Assembly: GCA_964419545.1 (NCBI GenBank)
Contig: CAYQQU010000093.1
Span: 1-18,658 of the forward strand
Reading direction: 5' to 3'
DNA length: 18,658 bases
From: CAYQQU01 sp964419545
GTDB taxonomy: Bacteria; Bacteroidota; Bacteroidia; Chitinophagales; Saprospiraceae
Positions 1 to 8,527 of this stretch are shown here, piece after piece; position 1 is the stretch's first letter, and each line of letters opens with the position of its first letter. The translations under genes were made by a program, and so were the position numbers. The notes beneath the pieces are model-generated. The model ran no database searches. It was not told where the DNA came from and saw nothing but the letters and a program-made list of their open reading frames with translations.

Positions 1-1406
1 TTGGGGGCGCCCCCACTGCCGGCGATGTTTTCCCCTCGGTACAGGTACTTCTCGGAAACCGGCTTGATGAGCAGGTTGCAGACGAAGCCCACCAGCAGCA
101 GGGTCGCCATGATGTACATTGTGACGGAGTAGGCCTGGGCCGGCGGCACTTGCATCGTCTCGATCTGATAGGCTCGGATATAATTTATCAATACCGGGCC
201 GAAAATCGCGGCGAGCGACCAGGCGAGCAGCAAACGCCCGTGGATGGCGCCTACCTGCATGGTGCCGAACATATCGCGCAAATAAGCCGGTATCGTTGCG
301 AATCCACCGCCGTACATACTTATGATCACCCCGAAGCAAAGCACAAAAAAGACGATACTGCCCGCCGCGCCGAGCGACGGAACCGCAAAGTACAGCACCG
401 CTCCGAGTAAGAAGAAGACGTTATACGTGTTTTTTCGCCCGATCAGGTCGGACAAGGAGGACCAGAAGAAACGCCCCGCCATGTTGAATATACTCAGCAG
501 GCCGACAAAGCCGCCGGCCGCCGCCGCGCCAACGGCCAATTTTTCTCCTACCGACTCAGGTGAAAACATCTCCTGGATCATCACGGAAGCCTGGCCCAGG
601 ACCCCGATACCTGCGGTCACATTGAGCATGAGCACCCCGAAGAGCAAGTAAAACTGCGGAGTGCGGATCGCCGTGTCCGCGTCAACGTGCCCTTTGGCCA
701 CCATGTGCCGTTTGCTGGGCGGCGGCGGCGTCCAGCCCTCCGGTTGCCAACCCGCAGGAGGTATCCGGACCGTGAATACGCCGAACATCATAAAAAGCAA
801 ATACAATGCGCCCATCACCAGGAAGGTCTCGCCCACGCCGGTAGAAGCAGCCGATCGGAAAAAATCCATTAGCGATACCGAGAGGGGCGAGGCGATCATA
901 GCGCCGCCGCCAAACCCCATGATGGCCATCCCGGTGGCCATGCCCGGGCGGTCCGGGAACCATTTGATCAGCGTAGATACCGGAGAGATATATCCCAGCC
1001 CCAGCCCGATGCCGCCGACCAGGCCGTGGCCCAGATAGACCAAAACGATCTGATGAAAGTGAATGCCCAGCGCTGCAATAAAAAAGCCGCCGGAGAAACA
1101 AAGGGCGGCGGCAAACATCGCTTTGCGCGGACCGACGCGTTCCAGCCATTTGCCGAAAAGCGCCGCCGAGGCGCCCAGAGTGAATAGCGCAATGGAAAAG
1201 ATCCAGCCGAGCGTAGTCAGTTCCCAGTCGCCGGCTACCGGTTCGGTAATGCCGAGCACACGCGTCATCGGCCGGTTGAAAACGCTGTAGGCGTAGATTT
1301 GCCCGATACAGAGGTGAATGGCCAACGCTGCCGGCGGCACCAGCCAGCGGTTGTAACCGGGTTTCGCCACGGAGTGGGCCCGGTCTAAAAAAGAAAATAA
1401 CGCCAT
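1..1406 (-). CDS. OFA-family MFS transporter (oxalate/formate antiporter-like), 3' end off the window
   Basis: This reading frame has no stop from its ATG (1404-1406) to the window edge, so about 468 residues are visible and the C-terminus is missing. The N-terminus has the OFA signature around residues 28-43 (AIHLCIGQIYAYSVF), then a GW-F-A pattern in TM2 and an MFS loop-2 motif GKWLERVGPRKA near 85-96. The helix with GHGLVGGIGLGLGYISPVST (127-145) and a second-half loop GRFFWSSLSDLIGRKNTY repeat the MFS two-fold plan. The family consists of 12-helix inner-membrane carriers, several of which exchange small carboxylates such as oxalate and formate; many have unknown substrates. A substrate cannot be fixed from sequence. 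It diverges from the redox-type gene starting at 1653, with 246 bases between them. The family is secure; the substrate is not. Confidence 0.9.
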   Translation of the reverse strand, partial: MALFSFLDRAHSVAKPGYNRWLVPPAALAIHLCIGQIYAYSVFNRPMTRVLGITEPVAGDWELTTLGWIFSIALFTLGASAALFGKWLERVGPRKAMFAAALCFSGGFFIAALGIHFHQIVLVYLGHGLVGGIGLGLGYISPVSTLIKWFPDRPGMATGMAIMGFGGGAMIASPLSVSLMDFFRSAASTGVGETFLVMGALYLLFMMFGVFTVRIPPAGWQPEGWTPPPPSKRHMVAKGHVDADTAIRTPQFYLLFGVLMLNVTAGIGVLGQASVMIQEMFSPESVGEKLAVGAAAAGGFVGLLSIFNMAGRFFWSSLSDLIGRKNTYNVFFLLGAVLYFAVPSLGAAGSIVFFVLCFGVIISMYGGGFATIPAYLRDMFGTMQVGAIHGRLLLAWSLAAIFGPVLINYIRAYQIETMQVPPAQAYSVTMYIMATLLLVGFVCNLLIKPVSEKYLYRGENIAGSGGAP

Positions 1407-1652
1407 GTTTTTTGTTCGCTTATGTTAACCGCAACAATCTACGGGGCCGGGAGGCGAAATCAAAATTATTTTTGAAAAACCTCTTTGTGTACCCACAGCC
1501 GACTTTCCGCTTCGGAATGACAAAAATCATTGCCCCGCCTCTGTTTTTTACAAGAACTTATTTCCTGATAATCCTTGCTGTAAGCCGATCCTAAAAGTAC
1601 CGCCATCCCGGGTTGCCCGTTCATTCCATAACCAAAACGAAAAGGATCACCT
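1407..1652. promoter_or_regulatory. Divergent intergenic region between MFS transporter and C_GCAxxG_C_C gene
   Basis: These 246 bases lie between two divergent start codons and must hold the promoters of both genes, but I see no convincing Bacteroidota-type -33/-7 pair. A short perfect hairpin, TTCCG-CTT-CGGAA, lies at 1505-1517. A Shine-Dalgarno-like AAGGA at 1642-1646 sits six bases before the ATG at 1653. Confidence 0.4.
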
Positions 1653-2471
1653 ATGGAAACCCATCCGCAAGACACCAAAAAAGTATTCTGGGAATTAGGC
1701 ACCTGTTCCCGTACGTTCTGTTATCTGCTGGACCGCGAATTCGGCAACGAAAAAGCTGCCGAAGAACAGGCGCTCGACCCGATGGCCGGCGGCATCCTGC
1801 GCCGGGGCCACCAGTGCGGCATGCTCTGGGGCGCCGCCATGGCGGCGGGCGCGGAAGCTTACCGGCGTTGTGACGATCAGGATGAAGCCATCGCCCTGGC
1901 GGTAAAGGCTACGCAGTACATCATGGATTCTTTCCAGGAAAGAACCGATAGCGCCAACTGCCGCGACATTACGGGCACCAACTTTTTCAATCCCTTCCAG
2001 ATGCTGCGCTATATGCTTTTCCGGGCCCGCGGTTGTTTTGACCTGGCGGAAAAATGGGCGCCGGAAGCGATCGCAGCGGCGCGGGAAGGCCTGGCCGAAG
2101 CGCCGGAAGACATCCCGCGCCCTTGTCTCAACTGCGCCGTAGAGGTAGCCGGGAAGATGGGCGCCGGCGAAGAAGAACAGGTAATGGTGGCCGGCTTCGC
2201 CGGTGGTATGGGACTGAGCGGCAATGCCTGCGGTGCGCTCGGGGCCGCCATCTGGATGAATTCGCTGGCCTGGAGCCGCGAGCATCCGAAAAAATCTCCC
2301 TACGCCAACCCCAAAGCGAAAAATACGATGAAAGTGTTTCAGCAGACGACCGATTCCGAGATGCTGTGCCGCCAAATAACGGGCCGGGACTTTGCGAGCA
2401 GCGAAGAACATTCAGCCTTCATCGAACAGGGCGGCTGCGCAGACCTGATCGGAGCGCTTGCGGCTTCATAG
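1653..2471 (+). CDS. Tandem C_GCAxxG_C_C family protein (putative redox-active cysteine protein)
   Basis: The 272-residue protein carries two copies of the cysteine pattern of the C_GCAxxG_C_C (CGCAxxGCC) family. Module 1 uses C18, C23, C55 (QCGMLWGAAMA), C103 (CRDITGTNF) and C128 (GCFDL). Module 2 uses C158, C161, C193 (ACGALGAAIW), C239 (CRQITGRDF) and C262 (GCADLI). The matching CRxITGxxF and GCxDL segments show that this is an internal duplication. Family members usually hold one such module and are described as putative redox or metal-binding proteins with no established reaction. No signal peptide or membrane segment is visible, so it is probably cytoplasmic. The start is supported by AAGGA at 1642-1646. 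The gene ends 6 bases from the convergent P-type ATPase gene. Family confidence is high; function is unknown. Confidence 0.85.
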   Translation: METHPQDTKKVFWELGTCSRTFCYLLDREFGNEKAAEEQALDPMAGGILRRGHQCGMLWGAAMAAGAEAYRRCDDQDEAIALAVKATQYIMDSFQERTDSANCRDITGTNFFNPFQMLRYMLFRARGCFDLAEKWAPEAIAAAREGLAEAPEDIPRPCLNCAVEVAGKMGAGEEEQVMVAGFAGGMGLSGNACGALGAAIWMNSLAWSREHPKKSPYANPKAKNTMKVFQQTTDSEMLCRQITGRDFASSEEHSAFIEQGGCADLIGALAAS

Positions 2472-2477
2472 GCGGCT

Positions 2478-5198
2478 TCACACCGTCAGTCCCGATCGCT
2501 TGGCGATCTGGGTAAGGAGCAGCGAAGCGAAGGAGAAAACGACTACCCACCCCAGTTCCGCCCAGGTCAGCGGTACGAGGGAAAGGACGTCCGCCAGCAG
2601 CAGGTATCCGAGCCAGGTGAGGAGGATGCAAAGCACGATCGCGCCCCAGACCCAAAGGTTTCGGGTCACTTCGTTGATGAAGAAAGAAACCTTCCGCCCC
2701 GGCAGGTTAAAGACGTTGAGCAGTTGTCCCAACACCAGGGTGTAGAAAGCCAGGTTGTTTACCTTCTGCGGTCCGATCGCCAGATAAAAATGGGCGAAGA
2801 CAGTGATGCCGAGTACGGCGGCGGTGATGCTGAGGCCGTAAACGACGGTAGTAACCCACAACTTGCCCGGCATGATGGGCTCGTCGGTGGGTCGCGGCGG
2901 GCGATCCATGATGGTTTCTTCTCCTTCCCCCATGCCCAGCGCCAGGGCCGGGAAGACGTCCGTGACCAGGTTGAGGTACAGGATCTGCAACGGCAGCAGC
3001 GGTATCGGCAGGCTGGTGACGGAGGCCGCCGCTACGGAGATGATCTCCGCCAGGTTGCTCGACAGTAGGTAGACGACGAAGTTGCGGATGTTCTCGAAGA
3101 TGATGCGCCCCTGCCGGATAGAAAGCTCGATGGAAGTGAACTGGTCGTCGCGCAGGATGACGTCGGCGACCTCCTTGGCGGCTTCGGTGCCGCGCACCCC
3201 CATGGCGATGCCGATATCCGCTTTTTTCAGGGCGGGCGCGTCATTGACGCCGTCGCCGGTCATCCCGACCACGTACCCGTGCTCCTGATAGACCGTTACG
3301 AGATCGAGCTTCTGCGACGGGGACACCCGCGCGAAAATATTGGCGTTGAGCAATTTTTGCTCCGTTTCGCTGTCCGACTTGACAAAGGACGCCAATTGGC
3401 GTCCTGTGATCACTTCCCCGCTGACGGCTTCGTTTTCGGTCAGTCCCACCGCTTCGGCGATATTGCGTGCCGTTTCGGGATGGTCGCCAGTGATCATCAC
3501 CACGCGGATGCCCGCGTCGTGGCAGGTCCGGATGGCCGCTTTGACATCATTGCGCGGCGGGTCGATGAAGCCGGCGAGGCCCAGGAAGGTGAGCTCCTCC
3601 AGCAGGTGTTCTTTTTCCGGCGGCTGATCGACGTGGCGGTAGGCGAAGGCCAGGGTGCGCAGGCCCCTGGCCGCCAGCTCGTTTCCCCGGTCGAACCAGG
3701 CTTGCTTGTCTTCCAGCGGTTTTACTTCCCCGTTCACGAAAGTCGTCGTACAAACTTCGATCAGGCTCTCCAGGGCGCCTTTGGCGTTGATGCGGTAATG
3801 GTCTTCGAACTGGTCGACCGTGGCCATCATCTTGGTTTCTGAATCGAAAGGCAGCTCGGCTTCTTCTTTTTGCTCCTTGCGAATTTTGCGGACGTCGTAC
3901 CCGGCGGCCTCCGCCAGATCGATCAGCGCCACTTCCACCGGATCGCCCTTGCGGTCCTCCTTCCCGGCGGATACCTTCACGTTGTTGCAGAGCACGCCGA
4001 TCTCGATCAGGGTGTTGAAAGCGGCTTTTTCCCGGTAAGCCTGGTATTGCCGGGTATCGCCATCGTCGGGCAAGTCGAATTGATCATCTTCGAACACCAG
4101 GGTACGGACGCTCATCTCGTTCTCGGTGAGGGTGCCCGTCTTGTCGGTGCAGACGATATTCATCGAGCCCAGTGTTTCTACGGCCCGCAGTTTTTTGATG
4201 ATCACCCGGTCTTTGGCCAGGCGCAGCATGCCGCGGGCCAGCGCGATCGTCGCTACAATGGGTAGGCCTTCCGGTATGGCGGCGATGGCCAGGGCGATCG
4301 CCGTTTCCACCATCGCCCGGAGATCCCGGCCTTGTAAGTAGCCCGATACCGCGATCAGCACGGCCAGCACAATGGTGAGCTGGATCAGGCGCCCGCTCAG
4401 TACGTTGAGTTTTTTCTCGATGGGGGTGGCCTGCTTTTCCGCTTCCTGGGTCAGCTGTTGGATCCGGCCCAATTCGGTAGCCTGACCGGTAGCGGTGACC
4501 AGCACGCGGGCCGTTCCGCGCGTCACCAGGGTGCCTTTGAATACCATATTCACGCGTCCTGCCAGCTGAGTGTCTTCGGGCAACGGGTCGGTGTCTTTGG
4601 CCACCTGTTCGCTTTCGCCGGTCAGGGCGGCTTCCTTGACCGCGAGGTTTTCATGCTCGATAACGCGCCCGTCAGCGGTAACCACGTCGCCGGTTTTCAG
4701 CAGCAACAGATCGCCCGGCACCAGTTCGCCGGCCTCGACGGTCTTCTCTTCGCCGTCACGGATGACGACGCCGTGCGTCTCGGCCATCTTTCTGAGGGCC
4801 TGCATGGAGCGCTGCGCCTGCCACTCCATAAAAAAGCCGATGAAGGCCGTGATCAGAATAACAATAGCGACGGCCACTGCTTCGATCACTTCGCCGAAAG
4901 CAAACCCCAGGCCTGCCGCCACGATCAGCACATAGATAACCGGATCGAGAAATTGCTGAAAGAAGATGCGCCAGACCGGCTTTTGATCGGCTTTTTCGAG
5001 ACGGTTCTCGCCATACTGTTCCCGCAATTTCAAAACCGCCTCGGGGCTCAGCCCTCGTTTCGTATCCACGGCCAGGTCGGATACCAGGGACTCCGTCGAT
5101 TGGGAAAATACTTTCCGGGGAAGCTGTTCTATCATCGTGGATGGATTTCTGGCTGGGGTTCGTCTAAAAAATTCAGGTCGCGAGGATCGTTTTTGCAT
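2478..5198 (-). CDS. Cation-transporting P-type ATPase, Ca2+-ATPase (P2A) type
   Basis: This 906-residue protein has the full P-type ATPase plan. An N-terminal cation-ATPase domain covers about 23-100. The actuator has TGES at 193-196, and M4 has AAIPEGLP at 306-313. The phosphorylation loop is DKTGTLT with acceptor D352, and the hinge is TGDGVNDAP at 647-655. Six C-terminal helices follow. Residues matching SERCA calcium ligands are present: E310 in M4, N715 and E718 in M5 (SSNLAE), and N743, T746 and D747 in M6 (NLVTD). Where SERCA has a glutamate in M8, this protein appears to have Q825. It would export Ca2+, or possibly another divalent cation, across the inner membrane using ATP. The ATG at 5198 follows GGAAA; an alternative ATG at 5135 (MIEQLP) would remove a 21-residue basic extension and matches the usual family start better. 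The nearest neighbours are on the opposite strand, so it is probably monocistronic. Confidence 0.95.
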   Translation of the reverse strand: MQKRSSRPEFFRRTPARNPSTMIEQLPRKVFSQSTESLVSDLAVDTKRGLSPEAVLKLREQYGENRLEKADQKPVWRIFFQQFLDPVIYVLIVAAGLGFAFGEVIEAVAVAIVILITAFIGFFMEWQAQRSMQALRKMAETHGVVIRDGEEKTVEAGELVPGDLLLLKTGDVVTADGRVIEHENLAVKEAALTGESEQVAKDTDPLPEDTQLAGRVNMVFKGTLVTRGTARVLVTATGQATELGRIQQLTQEAEKQATPIEKKLNVLSGRLIQLTIVLAVLIAVSGYLQGRDLRAMVETAIALAIAAIPEGLPIVATIALARGMLRLAKDRVIIKKLRAVETLGSMNIVCTDKTGTLTENEMSVRTLVFEDDQFDLPDDGDTRQYQAYREKAAFNTLIEIGVLCNNVKVSAGKEDRKGDPVEVALIDLAEAAGYDVRKIRKEQKEEAELPFDSETKMMATVDQFEDHYRINAKGALESLIEVCTTTFVNGEVKPLEDKQAWFDRGNELAARGLRTLAFAYRHVDQPPEKEHLLEELTFLGLAGFIDPPRNDVKAAIRTCHDAGIRVVMITGDHPETARNIAEAVGLTENEAVSGEVITGRQLASFVKSDSETEQKLLNANIFARVSPSQKLDLVTVYQEHGYVVGMTGDGVNDAPALKKADIGIAMGVRGTEAAKEVADVILRDDQFTSIELSIRQGRIIFENIRNFVVYLLSSNLAEIISVAAASVTSLPIPLLPLQILYLNLVTDVFPALALGMGEGEETIMDRPPRPTDEPIMPGKLWVTTVVYGLSITAAVLGITVFAHFYLAIGPQKVNNLAFYTLVLGQLLNVFNLPGRKVSFFINEVTRNLWVWGAIVLCILLTWLGYLLLADVLSLVPLTWAELGWVVVFSFASLLLTQIAKRSGLTV

Positions 5199-5378
5199 TT
5201 TCCTTTCCCCGACCCTGAAAGAAGTAAAGCCTAAAAATGACCCGGTTCAGGATGAGGAGAAAAACGAGGAATTTCTGCCTGTCAAGTTGTAGAAAATTGC
5301 GATCTTTTCAATCTATTTCACCGATAATATTTCGACAATAATACCCTAACTCGCAATGGGTGCTAAAAAAAACAGACA

Positions 5379-5939
5379 ATGAGTAAAGCTTTGAAATGGA
5401 TTCTCGGCAGCGTAGTGGTTCTCGTCCTGCTCCTGAGATTTGTCGCTTACCCCATCCTCAAATCGCAAACTAAAAAACACAGCCCGGAGGACACCGTAGA
5501 GCTGGTGCAGGGCGACCTGAAGGTCTCCGTCTTCTACAATCAACCCTCGAAGAAGGGACGGGATATTTTCGGCGGCCTGGTGCCCTACGGCGAGGTATGG
5601 CGCACCGGCGCCAATGAAGCCACCACCTTTACTACTAACCAGGACCTCAGCCTAGCCGGCAAAACGCTGCCCGCCGGGGAATATACGCTTTGGACGATAC
5701 CCGAGCAAGACCAATGGACCGTCATCTTCAACGGCAAGCAATACGGCTGGGGCGTCGGCTTCGACGGGAAAGCCAGCCGCGACCCGGAGGCCGACGTGCT
5801 GCAGGTACAGGTGCCGGTGGAGCAGCTCAGCGAAGTAGTAGAACGGTTTACCATTACTCTCGAAGAATCGCCGCAAACGGCCCTGACGATGGCCTGGGAC
5901 CAGACCCGGATTGTCGTGCCTGTTCATTCGGGCGGGTGA
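5379..5939 (+). CDS. DUF2911 domain-containing membrane-anchored protein
   Basis: The protein is 186 residues long with one hydrophobic segment at about 7-26, which should act as an uncleaved signal anchor or signal peptide and place the rest in the periplasm. The body matches DUF2911: GGLVPYGEVWRTGANEATTF (65-84), LPAGEYTLWTIP (97-108), and a following W-x-V-I-F-N strand. The domain is common in Bacteroidota and has no assigned function. The gene diverges from the P-type ATPase, with 180 bases between starts, and converges on pgl, with 70 bases between stops. That spacer contains short hairpins but no clear U-tract terminator. There is no evidence linking it to either neighbour's pathway. 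Confidence 0.88.
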   Translation: MSKALKWILGSVVVLVLLLRFVAYPILKSQTKKHSPEDTVELVQGDLKVSVFYNQPSKKGRDIFGGLVPYGEVWRTGANEATTFTTNQDLSLAGKTLPAGEYTLWTIPEQDQWTVIFNGKQYGWGVGFDGKASRDPEADVLQVQVPVEQLSEVVERFTITLEESPQTALTMAWDQTRIVVPVHSGG

Positions 5940-6009
5940 TGCAACATGCCGGGAAAAGAGGCCCGGACAAAAGGCTGTCCCGATCTTTCGCCATTCTTCC
6001 GAACCGGCG

Positions 6010-6738
6010 TCAACTCAGCATTTTCGCCGCGGCCGTATCCAGGAACAGGTGCGCGTTCGGATGGTCGCGCAGCACCAGTTGTGAAGGATATTCCTCCGGC
6101 TGGTAATCCCCTCGCAGCACCTTCGGCAGCACCGCCGCCTTTTTGGCGCCGCTCACCAGGAAGGCGATCCGGGCTGAACTGCGGATCACCGGCGCGGTGA
6201 GCGTGACGCGCCAGCTTTGCATTTTTTCGACATAAACGGCGCTGACCCATTTTTTTTCCTCTGCCAGAACCTCGGTATGGGGAAAGAGCGAGGCGGTATG
6301 CCCGTCGTCGCCCATCCCCAATAAGCACAGGTCGATAGCGGCAATATCGCCGTCAAACAGTTCTTTGAGCCGCGCTTCGTACCGGGCGGCGCCTTCCAGG
6401 GGCGTCAGCGTACCGTCGATGGGGTAAAGCTGACTCGCGGGGATGAGCGACCCGTCCAGCCAGGCTGCTTTCGCCATCCGGCTGTTGCTGTCTTCCGAAG
6501 TTTCCGGTACGCAGCGCTCGTCGCCCCAGATGACGTGCGCCTTTTGCCAGTCGACCGCCTCCCGGAAGGGCGGCCCGGCGAGGAGCTCGTACAGGCTACG
6601 CGGCGTGCTGCCGCCGGCCAGGCTCAGGATGAAGCGCCCTTTTTTTCCGATCGCGGTCTTGGCGGCGCCCACCAGGAATTCCGCAGCAGCCCGGCTGGTG
6701 CGGGCGGGATCGGGATGGATGTGGAGGTGAGGGTTCAT
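6010..6738 (-). CDS. pgl: 6-phosphogluconolactonase (DevB type)
   Basis: This 242-residue enzyme hydrolyses 6-phosphogluconolactone to 6-phosphogluconate, the second step of the oxidative pentose phosphate pathway, in the cytoplasm. It has the family landmarks GGSTP (42-46), WGDERCV (71-77) and LGMGDDGHTASLFP (140-153), the last carrying the catalytic-region aspartate and histidine. WRVTLT (176-181) follows. Its length is normal for bacterial DevB/Pgl. The ATG at 6738 lies 24 bases after the zwf stop on the same strand, so the two are almost certainly co-transcribed, with pgl last in the cluster. No strong Shine-Dalgarno is seen, as is usual in Bacteroidota. Confidence 0.96.
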   Translation of the reverse strand: MNPHLHIHPDPARTSRAAAEFLVGAAKTAIGKKGRFILSLAGGSTPRSLYELLAGPPFREAVDWQKAHVIWGDERCVPETSEDSNSRMAKAAWLDGSLIPASQLYPIDGTLTPLEGAARYEARLKELFDGDIAAIDLCLLGMGDDGHTASLFPHTEVLAEEKKWVSAVYVEKMQSWRVTLTAPVIRSSARIAFLVSGAKKAAVLPKVLRGDYQPEEYPSQLVLRDHPNAHLFLDTAAAKMLS

Positions 6739-6762
6739 GTCGGCAAGTTCTTAATAAATCGA

Positions 6763-8271
6763 TTAGCTATCAACGGGCAGAGTGATCCAGTGAAAGCCGT
6801 CGGCGGCGATCAGGCGCTCGGCCGACTCGGGGCCCCAGCTGTTCGACTGGTAGTTGGGGAACTCCGCTGAAGGGTGTTCCTGCCAGGCCTTCACGAAAGG
6901 CATCACCACCGACCAGGCGGCTTCCACTTCGTCGGAACGCATGAAGAGGGTCGCATCGCCCATCATGACGTCGTGCAGGAGCGTCTCGTAGGCTTCCGGC
7001 GGCTGCTCGTCCTGGGTGGGGCTGTAGTCGAAGACCAGATCGGCGGGGCTGAGGCGCATTTCCAGCCCGACGCGTTTGGCCTGGAACCGGAGTTTGATGC
7101 CCGCCACCGGGCTGATGCTGATGGTGATCCGGTTAGGCTGCAGGTGCTCCGCGACCTGGGTGGGAAACACCTGGTGAGGCACGTTGCGGAACTGGATGGT
7201 GATGACGGACATCTTCTCCGGCATGCGCTTGCCGGAACGCACGTAAAACGGAACGCCCTGCCACCGCCAGTTGTCCACGTAAAACTTTACCGCGGCAAAA
7301 GTGTCGGTATTGGATTTTGGGTTTACCTTCTTCTCCTGCCGGTAGCCCGGCACTTCTTTGCCTTTTACCCATCCACGGCCGTACTGGCCGCGGGCGGAGT
7401 GCTCGAAGATCGCTTTGCCTTCGTAGCGGCGAATGGCCCGCAGGACGTCCACCTTGCGGTTACGGATCTCATCGGCGGTAAAGGATACGGGCGGCTCCAT
7501 AGCGACAAAACACAACAACTGCAGGACGTGATTCTGTATCATGTCCTTCAGCGCACCCGCCGTATCGTAATAGCCGCCGCGGTCTTCGACGCCCACCGTC
7601 TCGGAAGCCGTGATCTGGACGTGCTCGATGTAGTGACTGTTCCACACCGGTTCGAAGAGGAGGTTGGCAAAGCGGAAGACGAGCATATTCTGTACGGCTT
7701 CTTTACCGAGGTAATGATCGATACGGTAGATCTGACTTTCGTCGAAGATGCTGGTCAGCAGGTGGTTCAGCTTCCTGGCGCTTTCCAGGTTGCTGCCGAA
7801 AGGTTTTTCAACCACCAGGCGGGAACGGTGAATATCGCTGCACAGGCCGGAGGAGCCAAGGCGGTTGGCGACCGGCTCGATCAGGTCGGGAGCGATCGAC
7901 AGGTAAAAGATCAGATTGGCTTCTTCCCCCCATTCCTGCTCGATGGCCCGGATGCGCTGGGTCAATTCCTCGTAGGTCTGCTCGGCGAAAATATCGGAGA
8001 CCAGGTAGGAAATGGCGGGAGAAAACGCTTCCCAGTCGTCTTTCCTGGCTTTGCCCCGCCGGGAGAACTCGTCCAGGTTTTCTTTGAGCATGGCCCGGTA
8101 TTTATTGTCCGAATACTCCGTCCGACCCATGCCGATGATGGCGAACTTCTCGGGCATGTGTTCGTCGAGGAACAGGTTAAAAAACGCGGGGATCAGCTTG
8201 CGCTTATTCAGGTCGCCGCTGCCCCCGAAGATGATGAGAATGGCGGGTTCGTGGTGGTGATTATTGCTCAT
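6763..8271 (-). CDS. zwf: Glucose-6-phosphate 1-dehydrogenase
   Basis: The 502-residue protein oxidises glucose 6-phosphate to 6-phosphogluconolactone with NADP+ or NAD+ and feeds the pgl product directly downstream. The N-terminal Rossmann motif is IIFGGSGDLNKRKLIPA (13-29). EKPFGSNL (155-162) and the substrate signature RIDHYLGKE (183-191, phosphate-binding His186) follow. A second conserved histidine lies in DMIQNHVLQLL, matching the catalytic base position of characterised G6PDHs. The length is typical. The ATG at 8271 begins MSNNHHHE; no better upstream start exists. A 14-base palindrome lies 18-31 bases upstream of the ATG, and the 440-base gap to gnd raises the possibility of a separate promoter for zwf-pgl. 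Confidence 0.97.
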   Translation of the reverse strand: MSNNHHHEPAILIIFGGSGDLNKRKLIPAFFNLFLDEHMPEKFAIIGMGRTEYSDNKYRAMLKENLDEFSRRGKARKDDWEAFSPAISYLVSDIFAEQTYEELTQRIRAIEQEWGEEANLIFYLSIAPDLIEPVANRLGSSGLCSDIHRSRLVVEKPFGSNLESARKLNHLLTSIFDESQIYRIDHYLGKEAVQNMLVFRFANLLFEPVWNSHYIEHVQITASETVGVEDRGGYYDTAGALKDMIQNHVLQLLCFVAMEPPVSFTADEIRNRKVDVLRAIRRYEGKAIFEHSARGQYGRGWVKGKEVPGYRQEKKVNPKSNTDTFAAVKFYVDNWRWQGVPFYVRSGKRMPEKMSVITIQFRNVPHQVFPTQVAEHLQPNRITISISPVAGIKLRFQAKRVGLEMRLSPADLVFDYSPTQDEQPPEAYETLLHDVMMGDATLFMRSDEVEAAWSVVMPFVKAWQEHPSAEFPNYQSNSWGPESAERLIAADGFHWITLPVDS

Positions 8272-8288
8272 TGATTGGTTATTTTATT

Positions 8289-8302
8289 CGGTCGTCCGAC
8301 CG
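8289..8302. promoter_or_regulatory. 14-base palindrome in the zwf 5' leader
   Basis: CGGTCG-TC-CGACCG is a perfect 6-base inverted repeat with a 2-base centre, located 17 bases before the zwf start codon. It could be a dimeric repressor operator or a small hairpin (5-bp stem, 4-base loop) in the mRNA leader. No factor can be named. Confidence 0.35.
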
Positions 8303-8452
8303 CTGATATCGACAATTTGTATTCAAATCCTTGTTTTTCAAATGATTAGCGAAGAATTGGCCGGGCGTCTAGCGATTCTTGGTTTGAAACATTGTTGTGC
8401 TCACGTCCCAGCGAGACGAACTATCGGTAGCCTATTTTGTACGCACTGATTG

Positions 8453-8517
8453 CCGTGCCGAGGTACGGAACAGAAAAGATGGCAAAAATACAGCGTATAT
8501 TCCGTACCTCGGCACGG
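8453..8517. repeat. Perfect 18-base inverted repeat with 29-base loop
   Basis: The left arm 8453-8470 (CCGTGCCGAGGTACGGAA) is the exact reverse complement of the right arm 8500-8517 (TTCCGTACCTCGGCACGG). Each arm is itself nearly palindromic (TTCCGT near one end, ACGGAA near the other). No T-run follows either arm on either strand, so it is not an ordinary intrinsic terminator. A dispersed palindromic repeat, or a stable hairpin in the mRNA between gnd and zwf, fits better. Confidence 0.8.
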
Positions 8518-8527
8518 AAGTCCCTTG

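Noticed and set aside
5940..6009. Bidirectional terminator between the DUF2911 gene and pgl
   Set aside because: CCGGG/CCCGG and GGACA/TGTCC hairpins can be drawn, but no T-run follows them on either strand.
6874..8274. 466-codon open frame on the plus strand opposite zwf
   Set aside because: It lies entirely antisense to a clear G6PDH gene and shows no recognisable domain; long antisense frames are expected in GC-rich coding DNA with this codon use.
8453..8517. Intrinsic terminator after gnd
   Set aside because: The stem is strong, but neither strand has a T-run directly after the hairpin.
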